A stretch of 64,000 nt of DNA from Allodiplogaster sudhausi (GCA_945643635.1 CALZFC010000252.1:2267001-2331000); one strand, 5' to 3'. Positions 45,223-58,374 are shown, counted from the stretch's first letter. Notes: generated from the sequence alone by a model not told the origin. A program made the numbers and translations.

Positions 45223-46025
45223 CTTCCGTCTCTTGTGTCTGCCTTCTCTCCTCTCTCTGCTCTCTCACCCTCAACACTCTATCACCTGGATAAGGATGTC
45301 CACTCGCACACGCAATTCAACGAGAAAGCAAGTCAAGGTCGCCTCCGGCTGAGAGAAAGGGGCTGGTTAAGAAAACCAAGAGAGGGGTTGAGCTAACGGG
45401 AGTGAATTGATGCTAGAGACGAACGGAGAAATGAAGACTTGTTAATCATTATTGCACGAATTCAAAAAAGTGTTATCGTATGCTGAGAAATGATAAATGG
45501 TTTGTACGGGGCCCTTGTCTATCTGATTGTGTGAGAGGAGAGAAGAGAGATCCCACCACGCACGGAAGAGCCGGAGGAGAAAGAAAAGCTAGTGAGAGAA
45601 GCCACGCTCTCTCTGCACTTTCCAACGGCAGAAACAGGATGGAAGGAAGACAGAAAAACTTGCGCAATCTCGCCCTGCGGCAATGGAGGAAAGAGGGATT
45701 AGAGCTGCCATTCTTAACACAAAAGCATGGACAATGACTTTCTGCTGCCCCGTACCCTTCCACCCTCCTCTTTGATCAACTCCGTTGACATGTCCTCCGC
45801 CCTCTCAATGTCTCTCTCATCCCTCCCAAGTCTCCTTCTCTCCCCTCTTTCTCTCTCTCTCATCGAAGTATTTCCCTCTCTCCTAATTTCTTTGTCTCTC
45901 TCTCATCCCTCTTAAGTCTCTTCCTCTCTCCTCTTTCTTTGTCACCCTCTAATTCTTCCTATGTCTCTCCCACAATCCACTCTCTTCAGTCTCTCTCCCT
46001 CTACCACTTCACCTCAATCTCTCTC

Positions 46026-46074
<49 letters not shown>

Positions 46075-46553
46075 CTCTCTCTCCATATGCTTTCAACTGC
46101 CTCGCAACTTCGCTGGTGTCTCACTCACTTTTGTTCATCTCGCTCTCCCTCTCCCTCATCCGGGTCAGTCCTTTCAAGTGTCTGTCCAGAGTCTTCTTCG
46201 TCGTCTCTGTTCTGTTCTTCCCAATCTACGTCATAACTCAAAACTGTAGAGCCGTGAAATCCGCCTGCGCAAGTTTTGGATAGAGGGCAAGACAGAAATG
46301 CAGATATTTCACACATTTTTATTGTCAGCAGGACTCATTGTCAGCAGGATTTTCATTAAAAACAATTAGTCACATATTAAAAATACAAAAAAAATGTAAA
46401 TAAATATTAAATAAATATGTATGTAAGAAAGCCAACAACATTTGTGTTAACACCAGAAAGGGCCGAAAGAGAATGAACTCTATGATTTCGCCTGCCTACA
46501 ACTTCAACCTTAGCAGGTGAGCAAATTGTAGCAGAAGTCATGTATGAAATATG
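45223..46553. other. Region without resolved gene
   Basis: Minus-strand upstream region of the dehydratase gene plus GA/CT tracts (45800-45920, 46017-46085). No exon was recognised. Confidence 0.5.
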
Positions 46554-47351
46554 TACAATAGCGTGCAATAAAAGTGCATATTTTGGTTTTTCTTGCATAT
46601 TTTCCTTCAAAGTTGATGAAAGTTAATGAAATTTTCAGGGTTGCTTCTTTATATAGGAACGTTACTTATAGTTTATTATTGGTTTCATTGATCCACTAGT
46701 GAGCGATAAAAAATCAATAACTCAAAATCACTCGGATTACACATTTAGGCGTGCTGAACAAAATAATTTATTTCTTTGATATTCGAGTAGATTTTACTGG
46801 TATTTTATTTTATTTGAATTACAGAACATCCCTGCGATAACGTTAAGGCCTAATTTTGATTCAATATCATGTTCTTAAATGGTTGCTTCTCTCAGTCCGA
46901 GATTCATTCACTCGGCTTGAGATGCGGAAGGTTCAGCAGGACAAAATCGATCATTTACCACTATATCTATAGAAAGAATGAGTTTTATATATTCACAGAA
47001 AATCGTTGAACTTATTCAGATGGCTAATTGAGCTGTGTAAATTATATGCTAACTTTATGAGAACGTTTTGGAGGGATGTTCTGTAATTCAAATAAAATAA
47101 AATACCAGTAAAAACTACCCGAATATCAAAGAAATAAATTATTTTGTTCAGTACGCCTAAATGTGTAATCCGGGTGATTTTGAGTTATTGATTTTTTATT
47201 GCTCACTAGTGGATCAATGAAACCAATAATAAACTATAAGTAACGTTCCTATATAAAGAAGCAACCCTGAAAGTTTCATTAACTTTCATCAACTTTGAAG
47301 GAAAATATGCAAGAAAAACCAAAATATGCACTTTTATAGCACGCTACTGTA
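46554..47351. mobile_element. Palindromic 0.8-kb TA-flanked MITE-like element
   Basis: Left end TACAATAGCGTGCAATAAAA at 46554; right end, read inward, TACAGTAGCGTGCTATAAAA from 47351. The arms of about 280 bp (46554-46837, 47069-47351) are near-perfect reverse complements around a 230-bp spacer. No coding capacity. The TA plus CA(G/A)T start resembles the larger palindrome at 12031-14408, but the arms are otherwise different. Confidence 0.85.
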
Positions 47352-47410
47352 TGTTAAAAGTGATAAAGTAATAGAGAAGGGCGTTCTCTTGTGATCTGCA
47401 GATGATTTGG

Positions 47411-48740
47411 TTAGCATTTGAAGAGATGTCGAAGGGCAGAATCAACGTGGAAGAGAGGGCCGTGGCCAGGCACTATGACGTCACTCTTGCAGAGCAGACT
47501 GCGACGGGACTGCGTCTGAGAACGCTCGTCCGCAGACAGAGGAGCCCATTCTCTGAGATGAGATAGAGAGAAAGAGAGACAGAGAGAGAATGAGAGAGAC
47601 AAAAAGAGAGAGAATGAGAGAAACAGAGAGAAAGACGTTTTGTGATTACCTTGGATTCTCAATATCTTCCCTGCGCAGGAACACATCGCCAACAATGGCA
47701 ACGTTGCCAAGAACTGCTTCGTCTTTGACGATGACAGCGATGTCTTCTGAAGTATGGCCTGGCGCCCTCTCCAGGAAGACGGAGCGAGTCAGCTGCGCTT
47801 GCTCCGACCAAAACAGTTATGCTTGTACTATAGTTTCTTTTTAAATTAATTCTATAAGAACATTCCTTGCTTTCAAAAAAACAATTTAGAATGGAAAAAA
47901 CTGACATCAAATAGTGATGAAAGGTTGAAGACAGTTCGTTCGTGGACGAACCAACTATGGAAATGAAGAGCATCAGGGAATTCCTGAAGGTTCCCGGCAT
48001 GGTCAGCGTGTCCATGCGTGGTCACGACGATGTTCACTGCCGGAGGAGGAACTCCCGCCTCTTCCAATCCTGGAGAGTAACTCCGTTCTTATCAAAAGAT
48101 ATGAATGAAGAGACGGACTACGAATGATGTCAGTCCTTGCATTGATGTCAGTGGCGAGTCCGGTGTCCACGAGGATGTTCTTGCCGTCGTCTTGAACGAG
48201 AGTGATGGTGGCGACGAGGGAATATTGACGGGAAGCCACTCCGGCTGCTGAGCCCTGCACTCAATCTATTCCAGTGGAAGAGAACAGACTTCCACTTACA
48301 TTTCTGATGACTGTGACTCTTGGAGCGAGGGGCTTTGTCGGCTTTCGTCTTCTCCTTTCTTTGATCTTCTTCAGCAAAGTCGCCAGTTGCTCGCTCAACT
48401 CTCGTACTTTCCTCTCCCAGTCCTCTTCTCCGCCCCCAGATTCCTCACTCTTACTTTCTTCTATAATGTCATGTACTATGTAGATATATGTAGATACATA
48501 AATCATGTCAATTTAAAAGGTGTGGATTTCGTGACCAGTAAAAGTAAAAATTGTCTTGAAGAAGCAGTAAAAACCGTTATGATGCTGAATAGCGAAAGGA
48601 GGAGGAAAAGCAGAAGAGGAAGTGGGCATCATTTGCTCTTCGGCCATCGACTCTCCCTCTTCCGGATTCATTAGTTTCCATTCCAAGTGCGAACCCTCAG
48701 CTGCAATTCTTCTCTCTTTCACGCATTCTTCATCCGTCAA
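47411..48740 (-). CDS. MBLAC1-like metallo-beta-lactamase-domain protein (SWIP-10-like)
   Basis: Metallohydrolase of the MBLAC1 family; the C. elegans relative SWIP-10 acts in glia, and the human protein has been linked to histone pre-mRNA processing. The N-terminal exon (48740 to about 48570, MTDEECVKERRIAAEG) is followed by an acidic coiled segment (EEDWERKVRELSEQLATLLKK) and a basic run, ending at VTVIRN before a GTAAGT donor. The catalytic domain starts GSAAGVASRQYSLVATITLV, with NILVDTGLATD. The metal-binding THGHADH follows in the exon near 48071-47955, then APGHTSEDIAV and IVGDVFLRREDIENP. The last exon has VIVPGHGPLFHVD and stops at TAA 47411. The start lies only 17 nt from the stop of the upstream gene on the same strand. 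The long N-terminal extension is absent from the human protein. Confidence 0.85.
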
Positions 48741-48756
48741 GAAACAAAAGTTTGAT

Positions 48757-50175
48757 TCACTTCAAACACGGACTTTTGGGAATGGATTTTGGAGACGATG
48801 TGAGAAGATGTGTTTCATGAGATTTGGCTGGAGGAGCGGCTTTTGCCATTTCTTTAATATCGGCAGCATTTTCGCTCTTCCTTCGGTCGATCAATATCTG
48901 AAAACGCGCTTGAAGTCAAAAACATTCAAAGAACTCAAAAATAACCCACAAACTTTACACAATCTACCCTAGCGTTGTAAAGAAAAAAGAAAATAAAGAA
49001 GTGATTCAGATGGAAATATGAATGAAAATAACCTGAAACAAATCAGCAAGTTGCTTCAATTCTGCATCGCGAGAAGAAGAAGCGGTTGAAGTGGAAGAAG
49101 AAGGAGGGAGAGGTGTTGTCATTGCCACTGGACGAATTCGCTTTCTGGAGGGATCCGGAAGAGGAGAGTTAGAAGGAGGGAAGGATGGAGAAGGTGTAGG
49201 GAGGGAAGGAGGCAGCAGAACCCCTCCAGGGGAGAGGAACCGAGAAGCGTCCTGTACGAATTGCATTCCCTGTGTATTTACATTTATTCAGAAGGTGGAC
49301 AACCTGTGGAATGATATTTATGAAATCCTGCCCTGAATTCGGGGAGAAGTGATGATCTTGTGCCATTCTAGAAGAAGGTGGCGAGGGAGAGGGGAATGAG
49401 CCCAGGAAGAAATCATCTTCTCTGCAGGAGGAATTGAAAGGTCAGAACAAGAGAAAGTGAAAGAGGAGAAAGTGACCGATTTCCCTTGGCAAGCAGATCG
49501 GAAAGGGGTTCTCGAGACACAATTCCACGTCCTTTTCCCCGTACAAAATCCCTGAGAAGGCGCACTTCCCAGTCTTCCAACTCCGCTTCCAACTCATCGA
49601 AATCTTAGCACATTCTTTCATTTCTCATTCTTAATTATTCAATAGAAGAATAAATCTCAATCTGAGGGCACAAATGTTTAACTGACGGAATCTTCGGGCA
49701 AGCGAATGGGAATAAGGGCATGTAATATCTGGTAGCAGTGAAAGTAGAATGGCAGAGTAGAATGCCAGAGGCATCGGCCATCAAAGTTACCGATTCCACA
49801 CAATCTAATCTTTCCGCCAGTCGGTCATGGATCGAATCTCCGATTCGCAAATTGTTGATTCTGGAGACGCAGACAGCAGAAGTGGCCTGGTGGGATCTGC
49901 TGGGATGAGTGGACAGTGGAAGGCGATGGAAGTTTTAGGAGAAAGCAGTGAAAGGGAGAAGGCTAGATTATAATGCAGGAAAGAGTGAGAATAAGCGAGA
50001 GAGAAAGAGAAAGCAAGATAGAGAAATAGAGAGAGAGAGAGAGAAAAAAAGAGAGATTAAGAGAGAGGGAGGGAGGGAGAGGGAGAGAAAGTGTCAGAGT
50101 GGAGGCGAGAGGTACTCCAAGTCGACCCAAATGCCTCCACTTCGCTCTACCGGCATAATTGGTGCTCATTCATGA
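48757..50175 (-). CDS. Uncharacterised multi-exon gene
   Basis: Not recognised. Exons placed: the last 48897-48757 (ILIDRRKSENAADIKEMAK to PKSPCLK, TGA), 49269-49033 (Pro/Ser-rich, with MQFVQDASRFLSPGG at the start and DAELKQLADLFQ at the end), 49421-49304 (DDFFLGSFPSPSPPS, NSGQDFINIIPQ) and 49603-49477 (FDELEAELEDWEVRLLRDF). Upstream, about 49920-49660 has a folded-looking segment (RIGDSIHDRLAERLD, VTLMADASGILLCHSTF). A possible first exon near 50169 reads MSTNYAGRAKWRHLGRLG. The junction near 49660/49603 has two possible frames. The protein looks mostly disordered with one folded region. It ends 17 nt before the MBLAC1-like start, so the two may share a transcript. Confidence 0.5.
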
Positions 50176-50250
50176 GTTGAGAGACTTAGAAATGCGAGAC
50201 GAGTCCTGACAAATTCATCTCCAAGACAGGACAACCATAATAAGAAGCAC

Positions 50251-50284
<34 letters not shown>

Positions 50285-50447
50285 TTCCTGTCTGTGTTTG
50301 TTTTGTCCTTGAAAGGAAGCATAATCCCGCTTTTTTTTATTCTCATTGCCATTGTAAAAAAAACAATGTATGGACCAACACATGTCATTAATAATTATAG
50401 GACTAGATATTTCAAAGCTAAAAAATAAATGCCTATAAGAAAGAGAA
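50176..50447. other. Short spacer with CT microsatellite
   Basis: Between two minus-strand genes; contains a (CT)n run at 50250-50285. No coding signal. Confidence 0.6.
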
Positions 50448-52311
50448 TTAGCTGTTGTATGCAGTGACCGGGCGAGTGAGTTGAGTGAGGAGACGATGGT
50501 CGAATTCTTCCAGATTCCTCTCGAATCTCGGACGATGGAACATCCACAACCATTCCTTTCGATTTGTGCAAAGAAGCATCTGCAGAAGAAGGAAGGAGAG
50601 TGGATGTTGAAGGGAAAGAAAGAAACCCGTCGATCCATTTGGTAGCGGAGATTGAAGCAACTTCGGAAGATTTTGCTGTAAGTGTCTAAAATGTGGGTGT
50701 CGTGAGAAGGGCTGCTGTAAGAAGAGAAGAGATTCACAGAGAGAACCCCTGCAATCTACTGTTGAAATGCAGTAGCATAAAACTAATGAAATAAGGCTAT
50801 CACTCGCAGTCGTTCTGACCCTTTTCTCCAACGACTGCTTTGAGAAGTAGAATGATCTCATCTTTCAGAAAATCCTCAGCCGGACAAAGTACAACTCCTT
50901 TGACTTTGTTGACACAAGCGTCAAGAATTACCGAGTCGTATGTGTCCCCTTAAGGATTGATTTCTGAGTTGAATTCAATTTCCTTGTTGTAGTGTGAAAT
51001 GACACCTCTGGCAACTGCTTCCCTCAAGAACTTCGTTCCGTCATGCAGAACAACGCGCACTTTTGGGTGAGAGGTGTTCAAGACGAAAAATCGTTCCGCT
51101 ATATTCAGAATTTCCTCTTCCAGTTCCACAGCCGTGATGTTAAACTAAATTCAAGGCTATTTTAGTACAAAGAAGGCGGTGCTAGGCTGATGGTAGGCTA
51201 ATAGTATGCGGCTCTTGGCAGATGATTGGCGGAACAAGGATGATAACAGGCGAGACATTGAGAGGGAAGAGCGATAAGAAGCTGGTGGTAACTCCTCCGC
51301 CCACTCCGATCTGAAGGACGCGCTGCTCCCTCTGTTCGTCCCTCCACGTCAGAGACTCAATTATCATCAACCCTCCGGCTATATTCATTTACAACATAGA
51401 AAGAGAGAGAGTGTGTCAAGGCAAAATGTCTTTCTATCAATTCTGACCTCCAGCATGAATCCGGCAGCAATCTGCAGTGCATTGTAAGTGGAGACAAGGA
51501 CACGATGATTGACGCGCCAGCGAAGGGGTGACTCCACGTACCACGGAGTTACTTCTGTAGAAGCCAGTAGGAGAAAGATAGAAGAGTTACAGAGTATAAG
51601 AGTAAAGAAGAGAGAAGGAGAAAGGAAGAGAGAGAGAAAGGGCGAGAGAGATAAAGCTAGAAGGTAGATCATTGCGTATGTACTTTGGGGAACTACAAGT
51701 TCAGCGATAGAGAGAGCGTATAGAGGACGTTCTTCCATGACTAGCTGACGAGTTACATAGGATCTGCAAATTACATAATATTAAACGATTGGGAAGCAAC
51801 GAGAGATAGACGGAAAAAGAAAGAGGAAGAGAACAAAAGAAACGAGAGGGGAGAGAGAAATAAGGATTGATAGATATGTACCTTTTTTCGTTGTTGAAGC
51901 TGTAGGACTGTAGCACCCGGAAGCATTCAGAGGAAGAAAGACAGAATTTATGAAGGAGTTGCGGTGAAGATTTTACTAATTTTTGCTTTAAATCATCTTC
52001 GTCTAATGCGGTAATATTGAAGGTGAGTTGTCTGCATAAATTGTGAACTCTTAACTACATATGAAACAATCCGGGTCTTCTGAAACTTACTTAATTTCGT
52101 TCTCGTCCAGAGGGAGATCGTGCAATTCCGTGATTCGCCATCCAGAAGGAGGGTCATTCGCTGTCCACCAAACATAAAGAAATGCCTCAAATGGGAAGAA
52201 ATGTATCGTTTTCAGCCGAATCGCTCCAAAGCTAACAGAGAGAACGCCGAGAATCGCAGGGATGAAATTAAGTCGTCGGAAGAGAAGAGAAGAGAAGGTT
52301 TGAGAAGGCAT
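50448..52311 (-). CDS. Second spermidine-synthase-fold methyltransferase-like protein
   Basis: Paralogous in layout to the gene at 30.5-32.4 kb. The start at 52311 opens MPSQTFSSLLFRRLNFIPA and an N-terminal hydrophobic anchor (IPAILGVLSVSFGAI); an upstream in-frame ATG at 52359 is possible. Then come WRITELHDLPLDENE, RPLYALSIAELVVPQST, TPWYVESPLRWRVNH, and the glycine motif LQIGVGGGVTTSF (about 51270). The acidic FNITAVELEEEILNIAE follows, then DGTKFLREAVARG and YDSVILDACVNKVKGVVLCP. The C-terminal exons are HILDTYSKIFRSCFNLRYQ and TNRKEWLWMFHRPRFERN, ending TAA at 50448. DAC again replaces the polyamine-synthase catalytic motif. Substrate unknown. Confidence 0.75.
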
Positions 52312-52359
52312 TTGAGATGACTGCGGGAGTGGAGGACACAGTTGAAGACACTTTCTCAT

Positions 52360-53192
52360 CCTTTCTTTTCTCCCCTCAAGGCTCTTTGCCTCGGCAACCC
52401 AACTCTTCAGAGAAGTTGCGAGGGACAGCCAGAGAGACAGCTTTCATAATTCTGTATCGCACTTTCCAATTTTCCTTTACATTTCTAATATTCTTCCAAG
52501 AATCCTTTACTCTCCGTGTCTTTCTATACATAAATACTGTTGTACTTGTCATTTCCCAACTGTCTCTGCACTGTACATCTATCTGATTAAAAACGACAAA
52601 ATGTTTATCCGAGTGACGTCTGAGAGGTCGATTGTATGCGAGAAGAGATGGTTGGAATCGAGACGACAACCAACATTCATAGCTTTATCCGACGGAGGGA
52701 GAGGAAGGCGGACCCCCCTCTTTCACGGGTTCACAGGAGGTGGAAGAGCCCGTTTCATGACGAGAGAGTGTGACTTTGAAGAGAGACAAGAGAAGAAGAG
52801 AAGACAGAGAGGAGAGAGACAGTGAGAGGAAGGGAGGGGAAATGCGACTTCTGTCGCTACTCTCATTCACTCATACAGAACTTCATTTTGCAAAGCGCAC
52901 CACGCACTCTCACTCCACGCACTCACCACAACAACACTTTTCATTCCAAACACGACAATCTTGTGACTAGCCAATTATAGTCTACAGCCATATGCAATAG
53001 ACAAGAAGCATGAAAAAGAGTATTAACAAAATTAAACATAAATAATAAAAGAATATATGTATAATATATTATCGATCTCTGAAAACATGTCATCGGAATG
53101 TGGAGAACACACAATACTAGGAGTAGGAAGGAGAAACATTACCGTACTCAAGTAAAAATGCACACGACAGAGTAAGAATGGAATGCAGAAGA

Positions 53193-53236
<44 letters not shown>

Positions 53237-53717
53237 CAGAAGATACTCTTGGATGCTCTCTTTCATTGCACGTCTCTCGAGGTGAGAGGAGAGGGCCAGA
53301 GACTGGCAGAGAGAGAGAGAGAGAGAAGATCTTCTCCTTTCGTAGAGAGCCAGACAAGGCCTCTCCCCTCCCCTTCACTCGTATCGCCTGGAACACGCGC
53401 TCACAAATATACAGTGTTCAGTAGGAATAAAGAATACAGCAGAGAAATAAAGTATGAGTGGAAGAGAAGTGCGTGGGTGCAAGTTGTAATGGAGTGAATG
53501 AGTTGGTGGGGGAGATTACGGAGGCTGGGGGGGGGTGAGAGGACTGGGAATGATAGGCGAGTGGCTTTCTGTTCTTTCAAGTTTCGCTGCTGCTTGCCTT
53601 GCTGTTGGCGGCAGATCTTTCTTGTGCTTTCACTCATGGTTCCTAAATTGTGCACTATAAATATGAAGTGTGAATCTATATGTAAAAAGGAAGAAAGAAG
53701 AAGAGTCATTGCCTTCT
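52360..53717. other. Region without resolved gene
   Basis: Mixed sequence with a GA tract at 53193-53233. Short frames on both strands show no family signature. Confidence 0.5.
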
Positions 53718-53887
53718 TCACGGCTGCTGGTTGGCCGCAGCAGCAAAGTTCGGATTGTGCACTTCGAGGTCGCCGGTGGGGGCGAGTCCCGGGCACTCGT
53801 ACACTGAGAAGTTATTCTCGTCATCCACGTCTTCGCCCTCTTCGTCCGTCTCACCGGCCATTCCTGCCATGGATAAAGATGTCGATG

Positions 53888-53920
<33 letters not shown>

Positions 53921-53923
53921 TTT

Positions 53924-53992
<69 letters not shown>

Positions 53993-55621
53993 CCCTCTTT
54001 CCCTTTCTGAAGAAAGAAAGGAAATACCAACCGGCGTTGGCTTCTCCACAGATGATCTTCTGCTTGGCATTCTGATAGTGATGGAGCTGTGCCTTGTATG
54101 CCAGAGTCTCGTCTCCCTTCTCTGAGTTCCTCTTCAGCTTCCGAGGGCCCGTCCCCGCGTACGGAGCGTATTCCTGGTCGTCCGGCTCCTCTTGGCGACG
54201 ACTGCACGGAAAGAGAGTGAGAGAGAGACATGGAAAGCGAATGTAACAATAAAGAGAGAGAGAGAGACAGAGACAGAGAGAGGGAGAGAGAGAGAGAGAG
54301 AGGGAGTGGTTGAACATAGACAAAAAGAAAAAACCAATATGGAGAAAAAGGAAGAAGAAGGTCAGAGAATGAGAAGGAAGAAAGAGATTCGAGAGAACCC
54401 GCTGCAGAACGGCAGAAAACAGAACAAAACGGCGGGGCAAACGAATTTATAAGAGTGCAGTCGTAATAGAACAGGAAAGAACTCTGCTGTCGCTGGAGGA
54501 ATTGGCTCCAGGGCTTCTTCGTGCCATTTCGTTACCAGAAACGACTTCAATGAACACATATCAAGAGCCCACGAGCTGTAGAATGAGACGGAAAGACGGA
54601 GCGGAAGAGAACGGCAGAGAGTTAGAGAATAAGGGAGAGAGAGAGAGGGAGCAAGACAGGGAAGATGTGAGAGAGACAGGGGAGAGAGAGGGAGAGAGAG
54701 AGCAAGATAGGAAGAAGAGGAGAGAGAGAGAGAGAAAGTAATAGAGGGTAATGAAAACGAGAAAGACGAAATGGGAAGAAAATGAGAAAGAGTGCCACAG
54801 TTCATAGAACAATTAGAGTAAGATGGTGTGTAAAGATAGAGAGAGCTGAGCTGACCGCCAATAGAGGAATCCGCCCGTGGCTCCTCCAACTAAACCGACG
54901 ATCATGACAGTCCCGACAGCTGCAGGGAATATCACTATGTATTGTACATACATAGTACATACATATATCAAAGACACGTTTTCAATCTTGTTACCTTTTT
55001 TAGTTAAAAAGGGAGTATAAAGGTTCTTCAATGCCACATTTTAAGGGAAAGCTAGAATAGAAATCAATTAGAGTGTACGCTAATGCAGTATCAGAATTGG
55101 GAAATCAGCGAGAAAGATTATAAAAGTTTAAAAAGATGAATTACCGAGGAAGAGAAGATTTCCATCATTGCGGATTCTCTCGACGCGAACCTGAGAAAAA
55201 GTATCTGATTTGGAAGTTGAAAGAGTCTCTTCTCTCTTCCCTCTCTCCCCGCTCTTCCTCTTCTCTCTTCCCTCCCTCATCTTCCTCTTCTCTCTTCCCT
55301 CCCTCCTCTTCCTCTTCTCTCTTCTCTCTTCTCTCCATCAACTTCCTCTTCTCTCCTCCCTCCCTCATCTTCCTCTTCTCTCTTCCCTCCTTTAACTTGC
55401 CTGCTGCATCTTTCTCTTCTCTAGATTTGGAATACTCTTCGTCAGCGCTGGATTCACAAAGGAGACGAATTCACTCTCGCCCTTTTTGTGTAGTTGAGGG
55501 GGCGGGGCTTCTTCGTGTGCTGGGGCAACGCCCATCATCTCAGTATCGACTGTAACCACACACGTACATACGTGAAAGAATGAAGACAAGGAAGATTGAC
55601 AGCTAGGAATGAGAGAGAAAC

Positions 55622-55656
<35 letters not shown>

Positions 55657-56118
55657 AAGAAAGAGAGGGAGAGAGTGCCTTCTAAGGTGTCCACTTTCAA
55701 TATTTGTCTATCTTATGTATAGGGCTGCCGAACAATATTACTATGGATAATAACACGTAATAAATTTTGCAAGAATGGTGATTGGTCTCTCTTGTTAGAG
55801 GCGTAAGAGATTGAAATGAGAGCTAAATAGAATAGCTGACTCTTGCTGGGAGCGGGGGCAGCTGCCTTGTCGGGGAGGAGAGTTTCGGGCAAAGGAGCCT
55901 GAGGCTGCTTGTTCCTGTCTTCGCCGTCCTCCTTGAAGATCTCGTTGTTGATCTGCAGCTGATCGAGCAGCTTCGCCAGCTCCTCTTGCCTGCTTAGCCG
56001 GTCCGCCATCTCTCGCTCCTCCGCCTCGCGAGCTTCTTCTTCTTCTGCTGCCGCATTCTGAGAAGTTAGAAGTTAGGATTGTCAAGGAAAATCATTGTGA
56101 AATCCTTGATGTATATAC

Positions 56119-56149
<31 letters not shown>

Positions 56150-56322
56150 CATATGTATGTATGTACATATAGTCATCTCCTCGTGCAAACATAAATATTA
56201 AGATTTCTACTTTTCTATTAAAATGTCAATAGAAAATGAATTTTCCATCCTTCTAACAAAATGGTGGAATATGGAAGGAAGGAAATAAAGAAGAAGTGAA
56301 TGTGTAGAGAGGAGGAGGGGGG

Positions 56323-56373
<51 letters not shown>

Positions 56374-57591
56374 GTGGAGAGACGGGGAGGCGGCAAGGAT
56401 AAGAGAAAGAGATATCGAGGGACAGGGAGGGACAAGGGAGAAAGAGAGTGGAAAGAAAGGGAGAGACAAGAGATAAAGAGAGTGGAGAGAGAGGGAGAGG
56501 CAAGAGAGAAAGAGAGTGGAGAGAGGGGGAGACAAGAGAGGAAGAGAGTGGAGAGAGAGAGGGAGGGAGAAGGGGAGCGAGATATTCAGAAGCGTTCGCT
56601 AACCATTCCCCCTTTCACATCCGGGTGCCATTCTCCGCCTTTGGGATTCATGCGTGAATTTTAGCAAAGCGGACGCAGAATTTAGAATGTGTAGCTTCCG
56701 TTTTTTGTACGACACAACGAGCAAGAATGTGCTTGTAGCTTGCTCAGTACAAACTCATCATTCTACATAGAATTTATATCGGAAATTGAGAGAAACGTGA
56801 AAGTTAGGAATGAGGAAGATGTGGAAGAAGGAAGTTGAGAGAAAGAACAGTGAGGTGCAAAGAGAGAAAGAGAGACGAAGAAGGAGAGAATGAGGGAGAG
56901 AGAAAGAGAGACGAAGAAGGAGAGAGTGAGAGAGAGAGAAAGAGAGACGAAGAAGGAGAGAGTGAGGGAGAGAGAAAGAGAGACGAAGAAGGAGAGAGTG
57001 AGGGAGAGAGAAAGAGAGACGAAGAAGGAGAGAGTGAGGGAGAGAGAAAGAGAGACGAAGAAGGAGAGAATGAGGGAGAGAGAAAGAGAGACGAAGAAGG
57101 AGAGAGTGAGGGAGAGAGAAAGAGAGACGAAGAAGGAGAGAGTGAGGGAGAGAGAAAGAGAGACGTAGAAGGAGAGAGTGAGGGAGAGAGAAAGAGAGAG
57201 ACGAAGAAGGATAGAGTGAGGGAGAGAGAAAGAGAGACGAAGAAGGAGAGAGTGATTGAGAGAGAAAGAGAAAGATAGAAAATGAGGGACTGAGATATGT
57301 ACATACATATACATACATACATGTATGTACATAGAGCACACGAGAAAAGTAACGAAGAAGTACGCTGAGAGTGAGGTAAAGACAGCAAGAAAAAGAGAAG
57401 GGAAACAAGAGTAAGAATTTATTGGCTGCCGCGGCATCTCACTCAACTCGAATTATCCATGGTTTTCGGATGCGCGTACGTCACGAGGCAGTCTCCTCTT
57501 CGACGCCGTCTCTACTCCCCTCCCAAGCATTCTCTTTCTCTCTATATATCTCTCTTTCTCTCTTTCTCTCTTTTTATCTTTCTATCCCTCT

Positions 57592-57642
<51 letters not shown>

Positions 57643-58337
57643 CTTTTCCTTTCTCAGACATACTGAATGTCTACTTTCACTAACTCGTTCATCGCGATTT
57701 CCAAGCAGTGAGAGATGGCAATTCCTTTGTTCACAATCTCAGCCTCGGCCAGAGGCGAATGCGATTAAAGAAAGAGTCAAGAAGGGAAGAGAAGGGAGCA
57801 GCTAAGTTGCGATGAAGAGGAGGGATCCTCGAGGGACGACTTCCACTGGGATGAGACATCTCTCTCTTTTCTTTCCTCTCTGTACCTTATCTCTCCATCT
57901 CTCTCTCTCTCTTCTCTCTCGTTCTTTCGTGTTCTTTCTCTAAAGGCCTCATTCTCTTCATCCTTCTTCTTCTTTGAGTGAGATAGTGAGTGACAGGCAA
58001 TATGAGGTTGAAAGGGAAGAGAAACGAATGAATGCCTTTCATGAAACGCGAGCTATGCACATACATATGTACATATGTACATACATATGTATTTACATAT
58101 CTTCACTTCTCACGACGTTCGTTTCCTTCAAATGTTCTCCATTTCCCCCTTCTCTCTCTCACACGCTCGCCATCTGTCTTCCATGTTATCTCTTCCAGGA
58201 GTGCGTGTAAATTGCGGCGAGCAAGGGAAGAGAGCCGTCCACTTATCCGACGGCGTTCCCATGGAGATGCTCGGAGGCAAAGCTCGTTTCAGAATGTCTC
58301 CGGACTCGTCTTCCGAGAGTAGAGAGCATCTCATTTA

Positions 58338-58374
<37 letters not shown>

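Noticed and set aside
56763..57446. Minus-strand frames of about 190-230 codons
   Set aside because: Shadows of the 36-bp purine minisatellite.
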